DNA of 64,000 nt from Shinella zoogloeoides (GCF_022682305.1 NZ_CP093528.1:2679501-2743500), one strand, 5' to 3'; positions 1-8,753 are shown, counted from the first letter of the stretch. A program made the numbers and translations. Notes: generated from the letters alone by a model not told the origin.

Positions 1-115
1 GAACGTCAGGTTCGGAATTCTCGGGCCGGACGGCAACTGCTCCAGCCTGTGCAACAAAGAACTTGCTGGTGGATCGAAGCAGGAAGCCTGCCGTTCCACC
101 ACGAGAACGGCAGCC
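1..115. other. Window edge, no gene recognised
   Basis: No convincing coding frame is visible. The only structure is an inverted repeat, CTGCCGTT at 88-95 and AACGGCAG at 106-113, directly beyond the stop codon of the interrupted minus-strand gene that ends at 116. It could form an 8-bp stem with a 10-nt loop as an end-of-transcript hairpin, but no T-run follows it. Confidence 0.3.
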
Positions 116-489
116 CTACCGTTCGGCATTCTTGAGACCCCGGATGAATGTCCGCAAGTCACACTCGGTCCTCGGCACACGCTTCACACTAAAAACGCTT
201 CCGAGAACGGAGGAGCCAAAATGTGGTGAACGCAGATTTCTGGGATATCTCATGGCGAAGAGACTCCCTTCTCCGCGAATGACCGCCTCTACGAGATCTT
301 CCGACATGGTCGTTATGGTGCAGTAGTCACATAGCGTAAGCGGCAGGGTGGCGGTCTTGCCAACCATACAGAACCGGGCGGCGACAGTTGCTGGAATAAC
401 CTCCTCGGATTCGAAGCCGCACGGCTCGATCCCGAAGAACTGTGTGTAAAGATCAGCAATAAGCTGGAATATCTCCTTGCTGAAAAACT
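116..489 (-). pseudogene. 3' part of a glycan-related gene split by IS66
   Basis: This is the C-terminal part (about 124 codons) of a gene whose 5' part lies at 3322-3805. Removing the IS66 element and one copy of the 8-bp duplication joins the two parts in one unbroken frame of 286 codons including the stop. Translation crosses the junction as LGLPVYFGGQAEGQFFSKEI and continues to the stop at 116. The internal MVGKTATLPLT at about 367 is therefore not a true start. Base composition is visibly lower in G+C than the genes from 5 kb onward, which suggests transfer. A truncated protein from an internal start cannot be excluded. Function is not established; see the 5' part. Confidence 0.75.
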
Positions 490-497
490 GCCCTTCC
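490..497. repeat. Left target-site duplication of IS66 element
   Basis: GCCCTTCC directly precedes the left terminal repeat and is repeated exactly at 3322-3329 after the right one. Eight base pairs is the duplication length known for the IS66 family, so the element moved here as a unit and has not since been rearranged. Confidence 0.93.
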
Positions 498-512
498 GTA
501 ACCGCCCGATTG
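498..512. repeat. Left terminal inverted repeat of IS66 element
   Basis: GTAACCGCCCGATTG matches the complement of 3307-3321 at all 15 positions. The GTAA end is typical of IS66 elements. Similarity beyond 15 bp continues only loosely. Confidence 0.93.
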
Positions 513-596
513 CGACCGCCTGTCGGGAATGTCCAGGCTCGTTTATGAGCCGTCTATAACGACGTCGTTAGCGACGTGTTTTAGGCGAGGTCTGCG

Positions 597-977
597 ATGC
601 GCGTGGAAATTCTCGGCGATGAACGTCGCCGACGTTGGAGTGATGAGAGCAAGCTGGAGGTCGTGCTGTCGGTAGGCATCGACGGTGCGTCGGTGACGGA
701 GGTTGCGCGCCGGCATTCGGTGACGCGGCAGCAGGTTTACACCTGGCGGCGTGAATTGCGGAAGAAAGGCTTGCTCGCGCCGCCATCGACGACGGTGTTT
801 CTGCCGCTGGACATGCCACCTCTCGGGGGCAGCAAAGAGGCTCCGGCTTTTGATGGCATGCAGGCTTTGCCTGCGATGATGGAATTGCACTTACGCTGCG
901 GGCGAAGCCTTCGCTTCAGTGGCGATCTTGATGTGGTTGCACTGAAGCGCCTGATCCGGGCAATCGAGGCGGCATGA
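597..977 (+). CDS. tnpA: IS66 family accessory protein TnpA
   Basis: The 126-aa protein is the first of the three genes needed for IS66 transposition. Its N-terminal half holds a helix-turn-helix of the transposase-8/IS3-OrfA type (about residues 15-55, including VTEVARRHSVTRQQVYTWRR), which presumably binds the element ends or assists TnpC. An AGGCGAGG ribosome-binding sequence lies six bases before the ATG. Its stop overlaps the tnpB start (ATGA at 974-977), indicating translational coupling. Length and order are normal for the family and no disruption is seen. Confidence 0.93.
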   Translation: MRVEILGDERRRRWSDESKLEVVLSVGIDGASVTEVARRHSVTRQQVYTWRRELRKKGLLAPPSTTVFLPLDMPPLGGSKEAPAFDGMQALPAMMELHLRCGRSLRFSGDLDVVALKRLIRAIEAA

Positions 978-1321
978 TCGGGCCTGGGACAGGTGTTCGT
1001 GTTTATCTCGCCTGCGGTGTCACGGACATGCGCAAGGGGATCGAGGGGCTGGCAGCTCTTGCCCAGGATGTGCTGCGCCAGAAGCCGACGGGAGGCGCGG
1101 TCTTTGCGTTTCGGGGCAAGCGGGGCGACCGTTTGAAACTTTTGTATTTTGATGGCCAGGGGTTCTGCCTCTATTACAAGGTTCTGCAGAAAGGTCGGTT
1201 TCCCTGGCCGTCGGCAGCAGATGGGACAGCCCGGTTGACGTCTGCTCAACTGGCGATGCTGTGGGAAGGGATTGATTGGCGACGACCCGACTGGGGCGCT
1301 CCTCCAGCCCGTGTTGGTTGA
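974..1321 (+). CDS. tnpB: IS66 family accessory protein TnpB (Orf2)
   Basis: The 115-aa protein matches the IS66 Orf2-like family. It has the hallmark opening 'IGPGTGVRVYLACGVTDMRKG' region (residues 2-22; the conserved core is YLACGVTDMRKG) and the later KLLYFDGQGFCLYYK segment. The biochemical role of TnpB is not settled, but it is required for transposition in studied IS66 elements. It overlaps tnpA by four bases and is followed by a 63-nt gap before tnpC. It is full length and intact. Confidence 0.94.
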   Translation: MIGPGTGVRVYLACGVTDMRKGIEGLAALAQDVLRQKPTGGAVFAFRGKRGDRLKLLYFDGQGFCLYYKVLQKGRFPWPSAADGTARLTSAQLAMLWEGIDWRRPDWGAPPARVG

Positions 1322-1384
1322 TTTTATCCCACTGAATCTGCGTGTTTTTATGGATATTGAGCCTGACCTGTGGTAGTCAGGTTC

Positions 1385-3010
1385 ATGTCGAATGTTAGCC
1401 AAAATCTTCCCGACGATCCGGCCTTCCTGAAGGCGATGATCGCGTCGCTTGAGGCGAAGAACGCGAAGATGTCGGCGACCTTGCAGGCGCATGATCAGTT
1501 GATCCAATCCCTGCGGCTACGCATCGCCAGGCTCAAGAAACATGGCTTCGGCAAGTCATCGGAAAAGATCGAACGGGAAATCCAGCAGTTGGAACTGGCC
1601 CTGGAGGACCTGATGATTGCCGCCTCGGAAAGCAGAGCCGAGCCGCTCGCCGAGGTCAAGGAAACGGAGCTTGGGCCTCCTGAGGCAAGCAAGCCGGAAA
1701 AGACCATGCGACGCCGTCCGCGCGTGTCGGACAAGGCTGCTCGCGAGCGCAGGGAACTCGACCCCGGAACGCACTGCCCCGCTTGTGGTGGCGAATTGCG
1801 GCTTGTTGGTGAAGACGTCAGCGAAATCCTCGACATGATCGCCGCACAGATGAAGGTCATCGAGGTTGCTCGGCTGAAGAAGTCCTGCCGTTGCTGCGAG
1901 AAGATGGTGCAGTTGCCCGCGCCCAGCCGTCCGATACCGGGCAGCATGGCGGGCGCAGGACTGCTCGCCTACATCCTGGTCTCGAAGTTTGACGACCACC
2001 TGCCGCTCTATCGCCTGAACGAAATCTTCGCCCGCATGGGCGTTGATATCCCCGACAGCACGCTGGTCGATTGGTGTGGCCGCGCCATGCGGGTGCTCCT
2101 GCCGCTGATCGAGTTGATCGAAGCCGCGATCATGAGCAGCGATCTTCTCCATGCCGACGACACGCCGATCCGGGTTCTTGATCGTTCTGTGCGAGACAAG
2201 GGGCTGGGGAAAGGGGTGAAGAAGGGCAGGCTCTGGACCTATGTCCGGGACCAGCGCCCATGGGCGGGCACAGCTCCGCCCGGTGCGGTCTATTACTTTG
2301 CTCCCGACTGGAAGCAAGAGCATGTTCAACGTCACCTCAGCCAAGCAAGCGGCATCCTTCAGGCCGACGGCTACAAAGGTTATGCGAAGTTGTATGAGGC
2401 CGGAGCGGACGGGACACGCCGCTTCCGCGAGGCTTCGTGCTGGGCGCATTGGCGGCGCGACTTCCATGATATATGGACCTCAAACAAGTCCGAGATAGCC
2501 CGCGAGGCTCTCGACCGTATCGGCGCGCTTTACGATATCGAGCGTGAGGTTGCAGGCAAGCCTGCCAATATCCGTTTTGCCGCGCGCCAGAAGCACAGCA
2601 AGGCAAAGGTCGAAGCCTTGCGTGTCTGGGCCGAGGCGCAACTTACCCGCATCCCCGGCAAGAGCGATCTGGCGGGAGCTTTCCGGTATGGCCTGAGCAG
2701 GTGGTCCTCGTTCTGCCTGTTCCTGGAAGACGGTCGTGTCGCAATCGATAACAATGCAGCAGAACGGGCGTTGCGTCCTATCGGCGTTGGAAGGCGCAAC
2801 TGGCTCTTCGCGGGTGCCGACACTGGAGCAGAAACCTTGGCGCGGGCCATGACAATTATCGAAACCGCCAAGATGAATGGCCTTGATCCGCAGGCCTATC
2901 TGGTTGACGTGCTGGACCGCATTCAGGATCACAAGATCAATCGCCTGGCGGAGCTGCTTCCATGGAACTGGAAGCCGATGACGGCAGTTATCTGCGCCGA
3001 GGCGGCCTGA
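1385..3010 (+). CDS. tnpC: IS66 family transposase TnpC (DDE enzyme)
   Basis: The 541-aa protein carries out strand transfer. In order it shows an N-terminal coiled-coil/leucine-rich segment (about residues 10-75), a Cys zinc-binding motif (HCPACGG plus CRCCEK, about residues 130-180), and the catalytic core with acidic residues in LLHADDTP (about D258), QADGYKGY (about D328) and NNAAERAL (about E460). The ATG at 1385 is preferred; an in-frame GTG at 1370 would add five residues. The frame is uninterrupted. The stop TGA at 3008-3010 shares its last base with the start of the next small gene. Confidence 0.95.
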   Translation: MSNVSQNLPDDPAFLKAMIASLEAKNAKMSATLQAHDQLIQSLRLRIARLKKHGFGKSSEKIEREIQQLELALEDLMIAASESRAEPLAEVKETELGPPEASKPEKTMRRRPRVSDKAARERRELDPGTHCPACGGELRLVGEDVSEILDMIAAQMKVIEVARLKKSCRCCEKMVQLPAPSRPIPGSMAGAGLLAYILVSKFDDHLPLYRLNEIFARMGVDIPDSTLVDWCGRAMRVLLPLIELIEAAIMSSDLLHADDTPIRVLDRSVRDKGLGKGVKKGRLWTYVRDQRPWAGTAPPGAVYYFAPDWKQEHVQRHLSQASGILQADGYKGYAKLYEAGADGTRRFREASCWAHWRRDFHDIWTSNKSEIAREALDRIGALYDIEREVAGKPANIRFAARQKHSKAKVEALRVWAEAQLTRIPGKSDLAGAFRYGLSRWSSFCLFLEDGRVAIDNNAAERALRPIGVGRRNWLFAGADTGAETLARAMTIIETAKMNGLDPQAYLVDVLDRIQDHKINRLAELLPWNWKPMTAVICAEAA

Positions 3011-3306
3011 TGGCAGCGGTTCGCTTCGTCTTCACTGTCGATTATGTCGCCGAGATCCTCGATGAGGACGTCGACCTCCTCCGGGAGATCATCAGCAATG
3101 ATGACAATCTGACCTATGGCAATATAATCAGCGTCGTAACCGGAGACGACGAGAGTACGTCAGCTTTAACAGACGATGGCGTTGACGAACTCAGGCAGAT
3201 GCTCAGCGACGCGCGTAGGTCTGCAGAAACATGGCAGGAGTTCCTCGATTGCTTCGTCCTCGACGAAGACATCGCCGCACGCGTCAAGACATATTCCCCA
3301 CGGTAA
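3010..3306 (+). CDS. Small acidic protein carried inside the IS66 element
   Basis: This 98-aa frame starts with an ATG that overlaps the tnpC stop (TGATG) and ends 15 bases before the right end of the element, inside its terminal-repeat region. The product ([20 protein letters not shown]...) is rich in Asp and Glu, with no membrane segment or Cys motif. Similar small frames occur after tnpC in some rhizobial IS66 elements, but I know of no assigned function. The tight coupling suggests co-translation with the transposase, so a regulatory or target-related role is possible but unproven. Confidence 0.7.
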   Translation: MAAVRFVFTVDYVAEILDEDVDLLREIISNDDNLTYGNIISVVTGDDESTSALTDDGVDELRQMLSDARRSAETWQEFLDCFVLDEDIAARVKTYSPR

Positions 3307-3321
3307 CAATCGGGCGGTTAC
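3307..3321. repeat. Right terminal inverted repeat of IS66 element
   Basis: CAATCGGGCGGTTAC is the exact complement of the left end at 498-512. It marks the right boundary of the element. Confidence 0.93.
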
Positions 3322-3329
3322 GCCCTTCC
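3322..3329. repeat. Right target-site duplication of IS66 element
   Basis: GCCCTTCC is the second copy of the 8-bp target duplication and matches 490-497 exactly. Confidence 0.93.
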
Positions 3330-3805
3330 GCCTGACCGCCAAAATAGACCGGCAGGCCAAGCCTCTTGAGGAAGCCACGCATTCGTTCGTCTTCGGCAAT
3401 ATCCTGCCTGAACAGGTGCCAGCCCCCGGCAGCGTCGAATATTTCGGTCTGCGCTCCAATTTCGAAGTTGGCGATCACCTCCATCGCTCCTCGCCGGACG
3501 AACATCTCGTTCGAGGAGATCAGGACAACCTTGTCGAACTCCACACCTAAGGAAAGGGCATGCTCAAAATTACTGATATGCGCATGCAGAAGTCCGGTGC
3601 TGTGGCCGGTCTCACGGGAATTCGGATTCACGAATACATCAGGAAGGGCGCAAGCGCTCTCGAACAGGTGCCTTTCATGCGCCACCAATCCGGAGACATG
3701 GATGCAGACCTTCGCGCCGGGGCAGAAATGCTGGATATTTTCCAATTGGTCCCGGACGATATCCGGACGCTCGTGAACCGGCAGCGAGAAAAGAACACCG
3801 ACCAA
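3322..3805 (-). pseudogene. 5' part of a glycan-related gene split by IS66
   Basis: This is the N-terminal portion (161 codons) of the interrupted 285-aa protein. A TTG start at 3805 is chosen because GGAG lies six bases upstream; the frame above it meets a stop with no ATG or GTG. The product opens VGVLFSLPVHERPDIVRDQL, and about residues 75-100 read HISNFEHALSLGVEFDKVVL. That pattern faintly recalls core-2/I-branching-type glycosyltransferases, where an EFD-V segment precedes the nucleotide-sugar site. This likeness and the glycosyltransferase next door point to polysaccharide synthesis, but the family is not certain. At the insertion the frame runs into IS sequence and stops at 3284. Confidence 0.7.
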
Positions 3806-3994
3806 TTTTGTCTCCGACAGATCAAAATATATTCTGCCAGAGGCCCTGAATCGTCAGCGCATTCGCATTCCGGCATTTCTCCGATATCGTCCTTGCGTGT
3901 GGCTGTTGCATTGCGGCGTCGAGCGGAGCGATCACCAGTCGTAAGCGACACTTTCCGCCCGAGAACCAAACGGAAGGGTATTCGCGGGGTTCCA

Positions 3995-5104
3995 TCAATC
4001 CACCGGGGCAAGGCCGAGAGCAGCGCGAAGCGCCACCTCGCTCTCCTCCGCAAAACGCAGCGCCGCCAGATGGCCGCGCTCGGCGTCACGCGGCGGCAGC
4101 GGACCGGCAAGCCGTGCAGCGACCGTCTCGGGGCTGGCGGCGATATGCGGGAGACATTCGGTGACGCACAGGCGGTGTGCGAGCGAACCCTGCCGCACGA
4201 CGACGGGAATGCCGAGCTGCGCCGCCCGCCCGAGAATGCCGGACGCATGATCGCCAACCGGCGGATAGAGGCACCAGACCGCATCGCTCGCCGCATAGGT
4301 GCCGAGCAGTTCGGCATCGGAAAGCATGCGGTCGACCAGCACGCCACCGGCCTCGACCAGAACCGCCGCATGCTCTCCTGCCGCCGGCGCGACGCGGCCG
4401 CAGGCAATGAACTGGCAGCGCGACCGCAAGGCGGCGGAACGAGCATAGACATCGGCGAAGAGGCCGATCCCTTTTTCCAGGCTCTGCGTGCCGATCGCGG
4501 CTACCACCGGGCGCGCGCCGGTGCGCCGTTCCTCGCGCAGCACCTCGATGGCCCTTCGCTCCTCCTCTGTCATGTCCCAGAGCTGGAAGTCGTAGATCCA
4601 GCCGTCCGCAATGGAGGCGAAGGCCGGGAAGACGCTGAAGGGCAGCAGGGTGAGCGTGCGGATGGAACGCCACCGCTTCAACCGGCACAGCACGGCCCGC
4701 CTGAAGGCATGGCGCCAGCGGGGAGAAACGGCGAGCGGTCGGGGCCGGGCCAGCAGGCCTACGGTCCGCCGCCCGGTCATCGCCCGCAGCAATCCGACAA
4801 TGACATAAAGGAGGAACGCCTCCTCCACCATCAGGAACAGCACCGGCGCACGGGAGAAGAGGAGATCACGCCGTCGCCCCGCGCGGCGCGCGCCGAACAG
4901 GCGCTCCAGCACACGCAGATACGAGCCGCGCCGACCGGTTTCGGACCGGGTGTAGACGATGGGCGGCCCCTGCCCATCCCCGGCTGCGCCGCGTTCCGCC
5001 CCAACCGGCACAAACCGCGGACCTGCCTCCGACGCAGGTTCCTCCGGCCACAAATCCGCGCGGGCAAACGAACCCGCCGCCGGCAGCATCGAGCCAACCA
5101 GCAT
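3995..5104 (-). CDS. Glycosyltransferase, GT4-like (group 1)
   Basis: The 369-aa protein is likely a cytoplasmic or membrane-associated sugar transferase for a surface polysaccharide. The C-terminal half has the group 1 pattern: a GIGLFADVYAR helix after VVAAIGTQSLEKG, then a DAVWCLYPP segment and SGILGRAAQLGIPVVV, corresponding to the acceptor/nucleotide-sugar domain. The ATG at 5104 is preferred because GGGGAGGGGG lies directly upstream; a longer frame to 5233 lacks such a site. It lies upstream of the IS-split gene on the same strand, with 189 nt between them, so the two may once have formed a small unit. Donor and acceptor cannot be inferred. Confidence 0.75.
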   Translation of the reverse strand: MLVGSMLPAAGSFARADLWPEEPASEAGPRFVPVGAERGAAGDGQGPPIVYTRSETGRRGSYLRVLERLFGARRAGRRRDLLFSRAPVLFLMVEEAFLLYVIVGLLRAMTGRRTVGLLARPRPLAVSPRWRHAFRRAVLCRLKRWRSIRTLTLLPFSVFPAFASIADGWIYDFQLWDMTEEERRAIEVLREERRTGARPVVAAIGTQSLEKGIGLFADVYARSAALRSRCQFIACGRVAPAAGEHAAVLVEAGGVLVDRMLSDAELLGTYAASDAVWCLYPPVGDHASGILGRAAQLGIPVVVRQGSLAHRLCVTECLPHIAASPETVAARLAGPLPPRDAERGHLAALRFAEESEVALRAALGLAPVD

Positions 5105-5390
5105 GCCCCCTCCCCGAAATGGCCGCAGGCACCGTCGGGAAGGTCTTCCCGGCAGATGCAAGCGGGCGGGCCAGCCCCATGACCCGTAGATTTGCAACAA
5201 GCCAAGACCGGACAAAAACGCGCCCGAGCACAACCATATCGCTAATATTTAGACTTTAACGTGCTATTTACCGATTTCAAGCGCTATCGCAACGCCCGCC
5301 GAACGCTCGCGTGCGGCCTTCGCGGTGCTTGCTGCGCGGGGCCGAAGGGTCCATAAATGGCGTCCGGTCGACCGCAGCAGAGACGACAGC

Positions 5391-6407
5391 ATGAACCTCA
5401 AGGAATTCGCCGCACGCATCGGCCTGTCGCAGACGACGGTCAGCCGGGCGATGAGCGGATATCCGGAGGTGAAGCCCGAGACGCGGGCGCGCGTGCTGGA
5501 GGCCGCCGAGCGGCTCGGCTACCGGCCGAATATCAGCGCCCAGCGGCTCGCCACCGGCCGGGCCGGCGCCATCGGCATCGTCTTTCAGGGCGGTGGGCGC
5601 TTCGGCCCGCATTCCAGCGAGTTCATGGGCGGCCTTTCGACGCGCCTGCAGAAGGACGGCATCGATATCCTCGTCTCGACCGTGGAAACGCAGGACGAGG
5701 AGGAGACCGCCTACCGCCGCCTTGCCGCCAGCAAGCGCGTGGATGCGGTGATCGTCCACACCCCCGCCTGCACGGATGCACGCATCGCCCTGCTGCGCGC
5801 GCTGGACCTGCCCTTCATCGTACACGGCCGCAGCGAGACGCAGCAGCCGTTCGCCTTTCTCGATATCGATAATTTCGGCGCAATCGAGACCGCGACGCGG
5901 CATCTGGCGGGCCTCGGCCACCGCCGCATCGCCCTGATCAACGGCGATATCGCGAGCACCTATGCCCGCGACCGCGATGCCGCCTATCGCGCGACGCTTG
6001 CCGCCCATGGCCTTGCCGTCGAGCCGGCACTCGCCGGCCACGGCGAGTTCACGGACGAGACGGGTTTTCGACTGATGCGGGCCTTCCTCACCCTTCCCTC
6101 ACCGCCGACGGCCGTCATCGCCGGCTCGATGATGTCGGCGCTCGGGGCGATGCGGGCGATCCGCATCGCCGGGCTTGCGGTGGGCACGGACGTCTCCCTC
6201 ATCGCCCATGACGACGTCTTCCCCTATCTCAGCCCCGACAATCTCGTGCCGGCGCTCACCACGACGCGCTCGCCGATCCGCGCGGCGGGCGAGCGGATCG
6301 GCGACATGGTTCTGCGGCTGCTGCAAGGGGAAGCGCCGGAGACCTTGCAGGAGGTCTGGCCGGTCGATTTCATCATTCGCGGCTCGACGGGTCCTGCCCC
6401 GGCCTGA
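5391..6407 (+). CDS. LacI family transcriptional regulator
   Basis: The 338-aa protein has an N-terminal LacI helix-turn-helix (residues 1-25, NLKEFAARIGLSQTTVSRAM), the hinge region GYRPNISAQRLATGR, and a periplasmic-binding-protein-like ligand domain. The ATG at 5391 opens directly on the helix-turn-helix as is usual for LacI proteins, so the longer frame from 5325 is not used. It is exactly convergent with the thuB-like gene, with no bases between the stops. A perfect LacI-type palindrome lies before thuA at 8268-8287, making the thuAB-like pair its likely target, with a sugar or keto-sugar as inducer. Confidence 0.92.
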   Translation: MNLKEFAARIGLSQTTVSRAMSGYPEVKPETRARVLEAAERLGYRPNISAQRLATGRAGAIGIVFQGGGRFGPHSSEFMGGLSTRLQKDGIDILVSTVETQDEEETAYRRLAASKRVDAVIVHTPACTDARIALLRALDLPFIVHGRSETQQPFAFLDIDNFGAIETATRHLAGLGHRRIALINGDIASTYARDRDAAYRATLAAHGLAVEPALAGHGEFTDETGFRLMRAFLTLPSPPTAVIAGSMMSALGAMRAIRIAGLAVGTDVSLIAHDDVFPYLSPDNLVPALTTTRSPIRAAGERIGDMVLRLLQGEAPETLQEVWPVDFIIRGSTGPAPA

Positions 6408-7451
6408 TCAGACCTTCCGCTCGCAGCGCCCCTTCTCCGTCTCGATGGCGAGGTCGAGAACCTTCTGAAGCTCGGCCGCGTGGCGGAAGCCCGGCTCTAT
6501 CGTCTGGCGGGCGGCGACGGCCGCGGCGAAGCGCTGATAGTTGGTCGGCACCGTGCCGGCGTCGATCTCCCGCCACACGGCCGTTTCCACATCCGCCCCA
6601 AGGCAGCCGCGCAGGATCGATCCCTCGGTCGAGTGGATCACCTCCAGCGCGCCGCGCGCGCCATGCATGCGAAGGCGCAGCTCGTTGAGGTGGCCGGTCG
6701 CCCAGCGGCTGGAATGGATGACGCCGAGCGCGCCATTGGCGAAGTCGACGGTCATGGCGAAGCTGTCATTGGCGTCGAGATCATATTCGCCGATGCGGTT
6801 GTCCGGCGCCTTGTCGAAGGCCTTCAGGCGCGCGAAGACATGCTCCACGTCGCTCGCCACGCCATAACTGGCGAAGTCGAGGATGTGGATGCCGACATCG
6901 CCGAGCACGCCGTTTGAGCCGTGCTTCGTGGACAGCCGCCAGAGCCACTGGCTCTCCGTCGCCCAGTCGCCCCAGGCCTTCGAGACGAGCCAGCTTTGCA
7001 GATAGGACGCCTCGACATGGCGCACCGGGCCGATCGCGCCGGCCAGCACCATCTCGCGCGCCTTCTGCAGCGGCGCGACATTGCGGTAGGTCAGGTTCAC
7101 CATGGTGACGAGGCCGGAAGCTTCCGCCGCGCGCGCCATCTCGTCAGCCCGGGCGTAGTTTTCCGCCAACGGCTTTTCGCACAGGACATGCTTGCCCGCC
7201 GCCAGCAGCGCCAGCGTGGTCGAATGGTGCGCCCGGTCGGGCGTCACGTTGGTCGCCGCATCGAAGCCGCCCCAGGCGATGGCCTCCTCCAGCGAGGTGA
7301 AGACATGCGCGATGCCATGCTGCGCCGCAAAGGCTTTCGCCCGCGCGGGATCGACATCGACCGCGCCGACGAGTTCAACGCCGTCGATTGCGGCAAAATG
7401 CTCGGCATGGGTGTTGGCCATGCCGCCGGTTCCAAGAACGAGAAGTCGCAT
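6408..7451 (-). CDS. Gfo/Idh/MocA family dehydrogenase, ThuB-like
   Basis: The 347-aa protein is an NAD(P)-dependent sugar oxidoreductase. The N-terminal Rossmann fold shows GTGGMANTHAEHF, followed by the family's CEKPLA motif (about residue 98) and the catalytic-type GDVGIHILD motif (about residue 185). The ATG at 7451 follows GAGG at good distance. It lies eight bases after the thuA-like stop and is surely co-transcribed. In Sinorhizobium meliloti, ThuA and ThuB oxidise trehalose and related disaccharides to 3-keto forms; a similar role is inferred here. The substrate is not proven, since no transporter gene adjoins. Confidence 0.85.
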   Translation of the reverse strand: MRLLVLGTGGMANTHAEHFAAIDGVELVGAVDVDPARAKAFAAQHGIAHVFTSLEEAIAWGGFDAATNVTPDRAHHSTTLALLAAGKHVLCEKPLAENYARADEMARAAEASGLVTMVNLTYRNVAPLQKAREMVLAGAIGPVRHVEASYLQSWLVSKAWGDWATESQWLWRLSTKHGSNGVLGDVGIHILDFASYGVASDVEHVFARLKAFDKAPDNRIGEYDLDANDSFAMTVDFANGALGVIHSSRWATGHLNELRLRMHGARGALEVIHSTEGSILRGCLGADVETAVWREIDAGTVPTNYQRFAAAVAARQTIEPGFRHAAELQKVLDLAIETEKGRCERKV

Positions 7452-7459
7452 GGCCTGCC

Positions 7460-8245
7460 TCAACGGTAACCGGCTTCGCCGGCTTCATGCAGCTTCGGCC
7501 CGCGCTCGACGATCGGCTCCAGCGCCGTCTCGACCGGCACGTTCGGCGCATCGTGGATCGCCGGATAGGCGCCCTGCGGGTTGAAGGCCCATTTCACGCC
7601 GTTGACGAGCACCTTCTGCACCGTTGCGTCGTGATAGGTCGGATAGGTCTCATGGCCCGGGCGGAAATAGAAGATATTGCCCGCACCGCGCCGCCAGGTG
7701 AGGCCCGAACGGAACACCTCCCCGCCGGCGAACCAGGAGATGAACACCGTCTCGAGCGGCTCGGGCACCGAAAACTGCTCGCCGTACATTTCCTCGTTCT
7801 CCAGAACGAAGTTCTCGCCAAGCCCCTCGGCGATGGGGTGGCGCGGGTTGACGACCCAGACGCGCTCCCGCTCGCCGGCCTCGCGCCATTTCAGCGCGCA
7901 GGGCGTGCCCATCAGGCGCTTGAATATCTTAGAGAAATGGCCGGAATGGAGGACGAGAAGGCCCATGCCCTCCCACACGCGCCTCGCCACCCGTTCCACC
8001 ACCTCGTCGCTCACCGCGCCGTGATTCTGGTGGCCCCACCAGGTCAGCACGTCCGTCTGCGCCAGGCGCGCCTCCGTCAGGCCGTGTTCCGGCTCCTGCA
8101 GGGTGGCCGTTGTGGCCGTGATCGCGGGATCCTGGTTGAGCGCATCGGCAATCGCGGTGTGCATGCCGTTCGGATAGATCGAGCGGACGACCGCGTTCGT
8201 CTGCTCGTGGATGTTCTCACCCCATACGATGGTGCGTATTGCCAT
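7460..8245 (-). CDS. thuA: ThuA-domain protein (trehalose-utilisation type)
   Basis: The 261-aa protein belongs to the ThuA family with a class I glutamine-amidotransferase-like fold. Recognisable features are the start [30 protein letters not shown] (about residues 65-77), [19 protein letters not shown] (about 95-113) and [17 protein letters not shown] near residue 210. Length equals the S. meliloti ThuA as I recall it. The ATG at 8245 is used; the upstream frame to 8266 runs into the operator. It is first in an operon with the thuB-like gene. A perfect palindrome 23 bases upstream implies repression by the neighbouring LacI protein. Confidence 0.88.
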   Translation of the reverse strand: MAIRTIVWGENIHEQTNAVVRSIYPNGMHTAIADALNQDPAITATTATLQEPEHGLTEARLAQTDVLTWWGHQNHGAVSDEVVERVARRVWEGMGLLVLHSGHFSKIFKRLMGTPCALKWREAGERERVWVVNPRHPIAEGLGENFVLENEEMYGEQFSVPEPLETVFISWFAGGEVFRSGLTWRRGAGNIFYFRPGHETYPTYHDATVQKVLVNGVKWAFNPQGAYPAIHDAPNVPVETALEPIVERGPKLHEAGEAGYR

Positions 8246-8267
8246 GTGCCATTCCTTCGAGATCAAA

Positions 8268-8287
8268 AATTGAAATCGCTTTCAATT
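8268..8287. promoter_or_regulatory. LacI-type operator before thuA
   Basis: AATTGAAATCGCTTTCAATT is an inverted repeat with perfect 8-bp arms and a CG centre, the usual form of a LacI-family operator. It sits 23-42 bases upstream of the thuA ATG, where binding would block transcription. The regulator at 5391-6407 is the obvious candidate. Confidence 0.8.
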
Positions 8288-8351
8288 CACAAAATCGATA
8301 GGGCCGGAAGCGCCGCTTGGCAAGCGGCTGCTCGTCGATTCCGATCCTCGT

Positions 8352-8693
8352 TCAGTGGAATGTCGACTTGGAGAAGACGTTCAGCACGACGACGCCGGCG
8401 ATGATGAGGCCAAGGCCGAGAATCGCGGCCGGATCGAGCTTCTGGCCGAAGACGAAATAGCCGACGAGAGAGATCAGCACGATGCCAAGCCCGCTCCAGA
8501 TCGCATAGGCGATGCCGACCGGCACGAAACGCAGGCTCCACGACAGGAAATAGAAGGCGATGGCGTAGCAAACCACCATCGTCGCCGTCGGCACGAGGCG
8601 CGTGAAGTGCTGGGCCGCCTGCATGGCGGAAGTGCCAAGCACCTCGAAGACGATGGCGACGACGAGAACGGAATAAACGGCGGTGAGGTTCAT
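8352..8693 (-). CDS. Small multidrug resistance (EmrE/QacE-type) transporter
   Basis: The 113-aa protein is an inner-membrane proton antiporter for cationic drugs. It has four predicted membrane helices, the essential membrane Glu in helix 1 (VFEVLGTSAMQ, about E17), and the signature GIAYAIWSGLGIVLI in helix 3, nearly identical to EmrE. That places it in the multidrug subtype rather than the guanidinium exporter (Gdx/SugE) subtype. It follows the TetR gene after 60 bases on the same strand, so the two are probably one transcript under the TetR operator at 9325-9338. Confidence 0.92.
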   Translation of the reverse strand: MNLTAVYSVLVVAIVFEVLGTSAMQAAQHFTRLVPTATMVVCYAIAFYFLSWSLRFVPVGIAYAIWSGLGIVLISLVGYFVFGQKLDPAAILGLGLIIAGVVVLNVFSKSTFH

Positions 8694-8753
8694 GGCAGGT
8701 CTCCGGCGCGGGCCGCGCCAACAAGCGCCGCAGGGCGCGAATTCAGGGACGGG

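Larger units (their letters stand above)
498..3321 (+). mobile_element. Complete IS66-family insertion sequence, 2824 bp
   Basis: The ends are perfect 15-bp inverted repeats, GTAACCGCCCGATTG at 498-512 and its complement at 3307-3321. They are flanked by the identical 8-bp direct repeat GCCCTTCC (490-497 and 3322-3329). Inside are tnpA, tnpB and tnpC in the standard IS66 order plus a fourth small frame after tnpC. All frames are open and the ends intact, so the element looks functional and the insertion recent. Its target was a minus-strand gene that is restored in frame when the element is removed. The exact named IS would need an ISfinder comparison. Confidence 0.95.

Noticed and set aside
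3284..3321. C-terminal extension of the split gene into IS sequence (ending ...GRNRPIVTVGNMS)
   Set aside because: These last codons are IS66 end sequence and not part of the original gene.
3560..5182. A 540-codon plus-strand frame across the glycosyltransferase region
   Set aside because: Its sequence is Arg/Gly/Gln-rich without motifs and it overlaps the minus-strand glycosyltransferase, which has recognisable GT4 features.
5268..5292. Second LacI operator before the LacI gene (GATTTCAAGCGCTATCG region)
   Set aside because: Only one half resembles the 8268-8287 site; the symmetry is poor.
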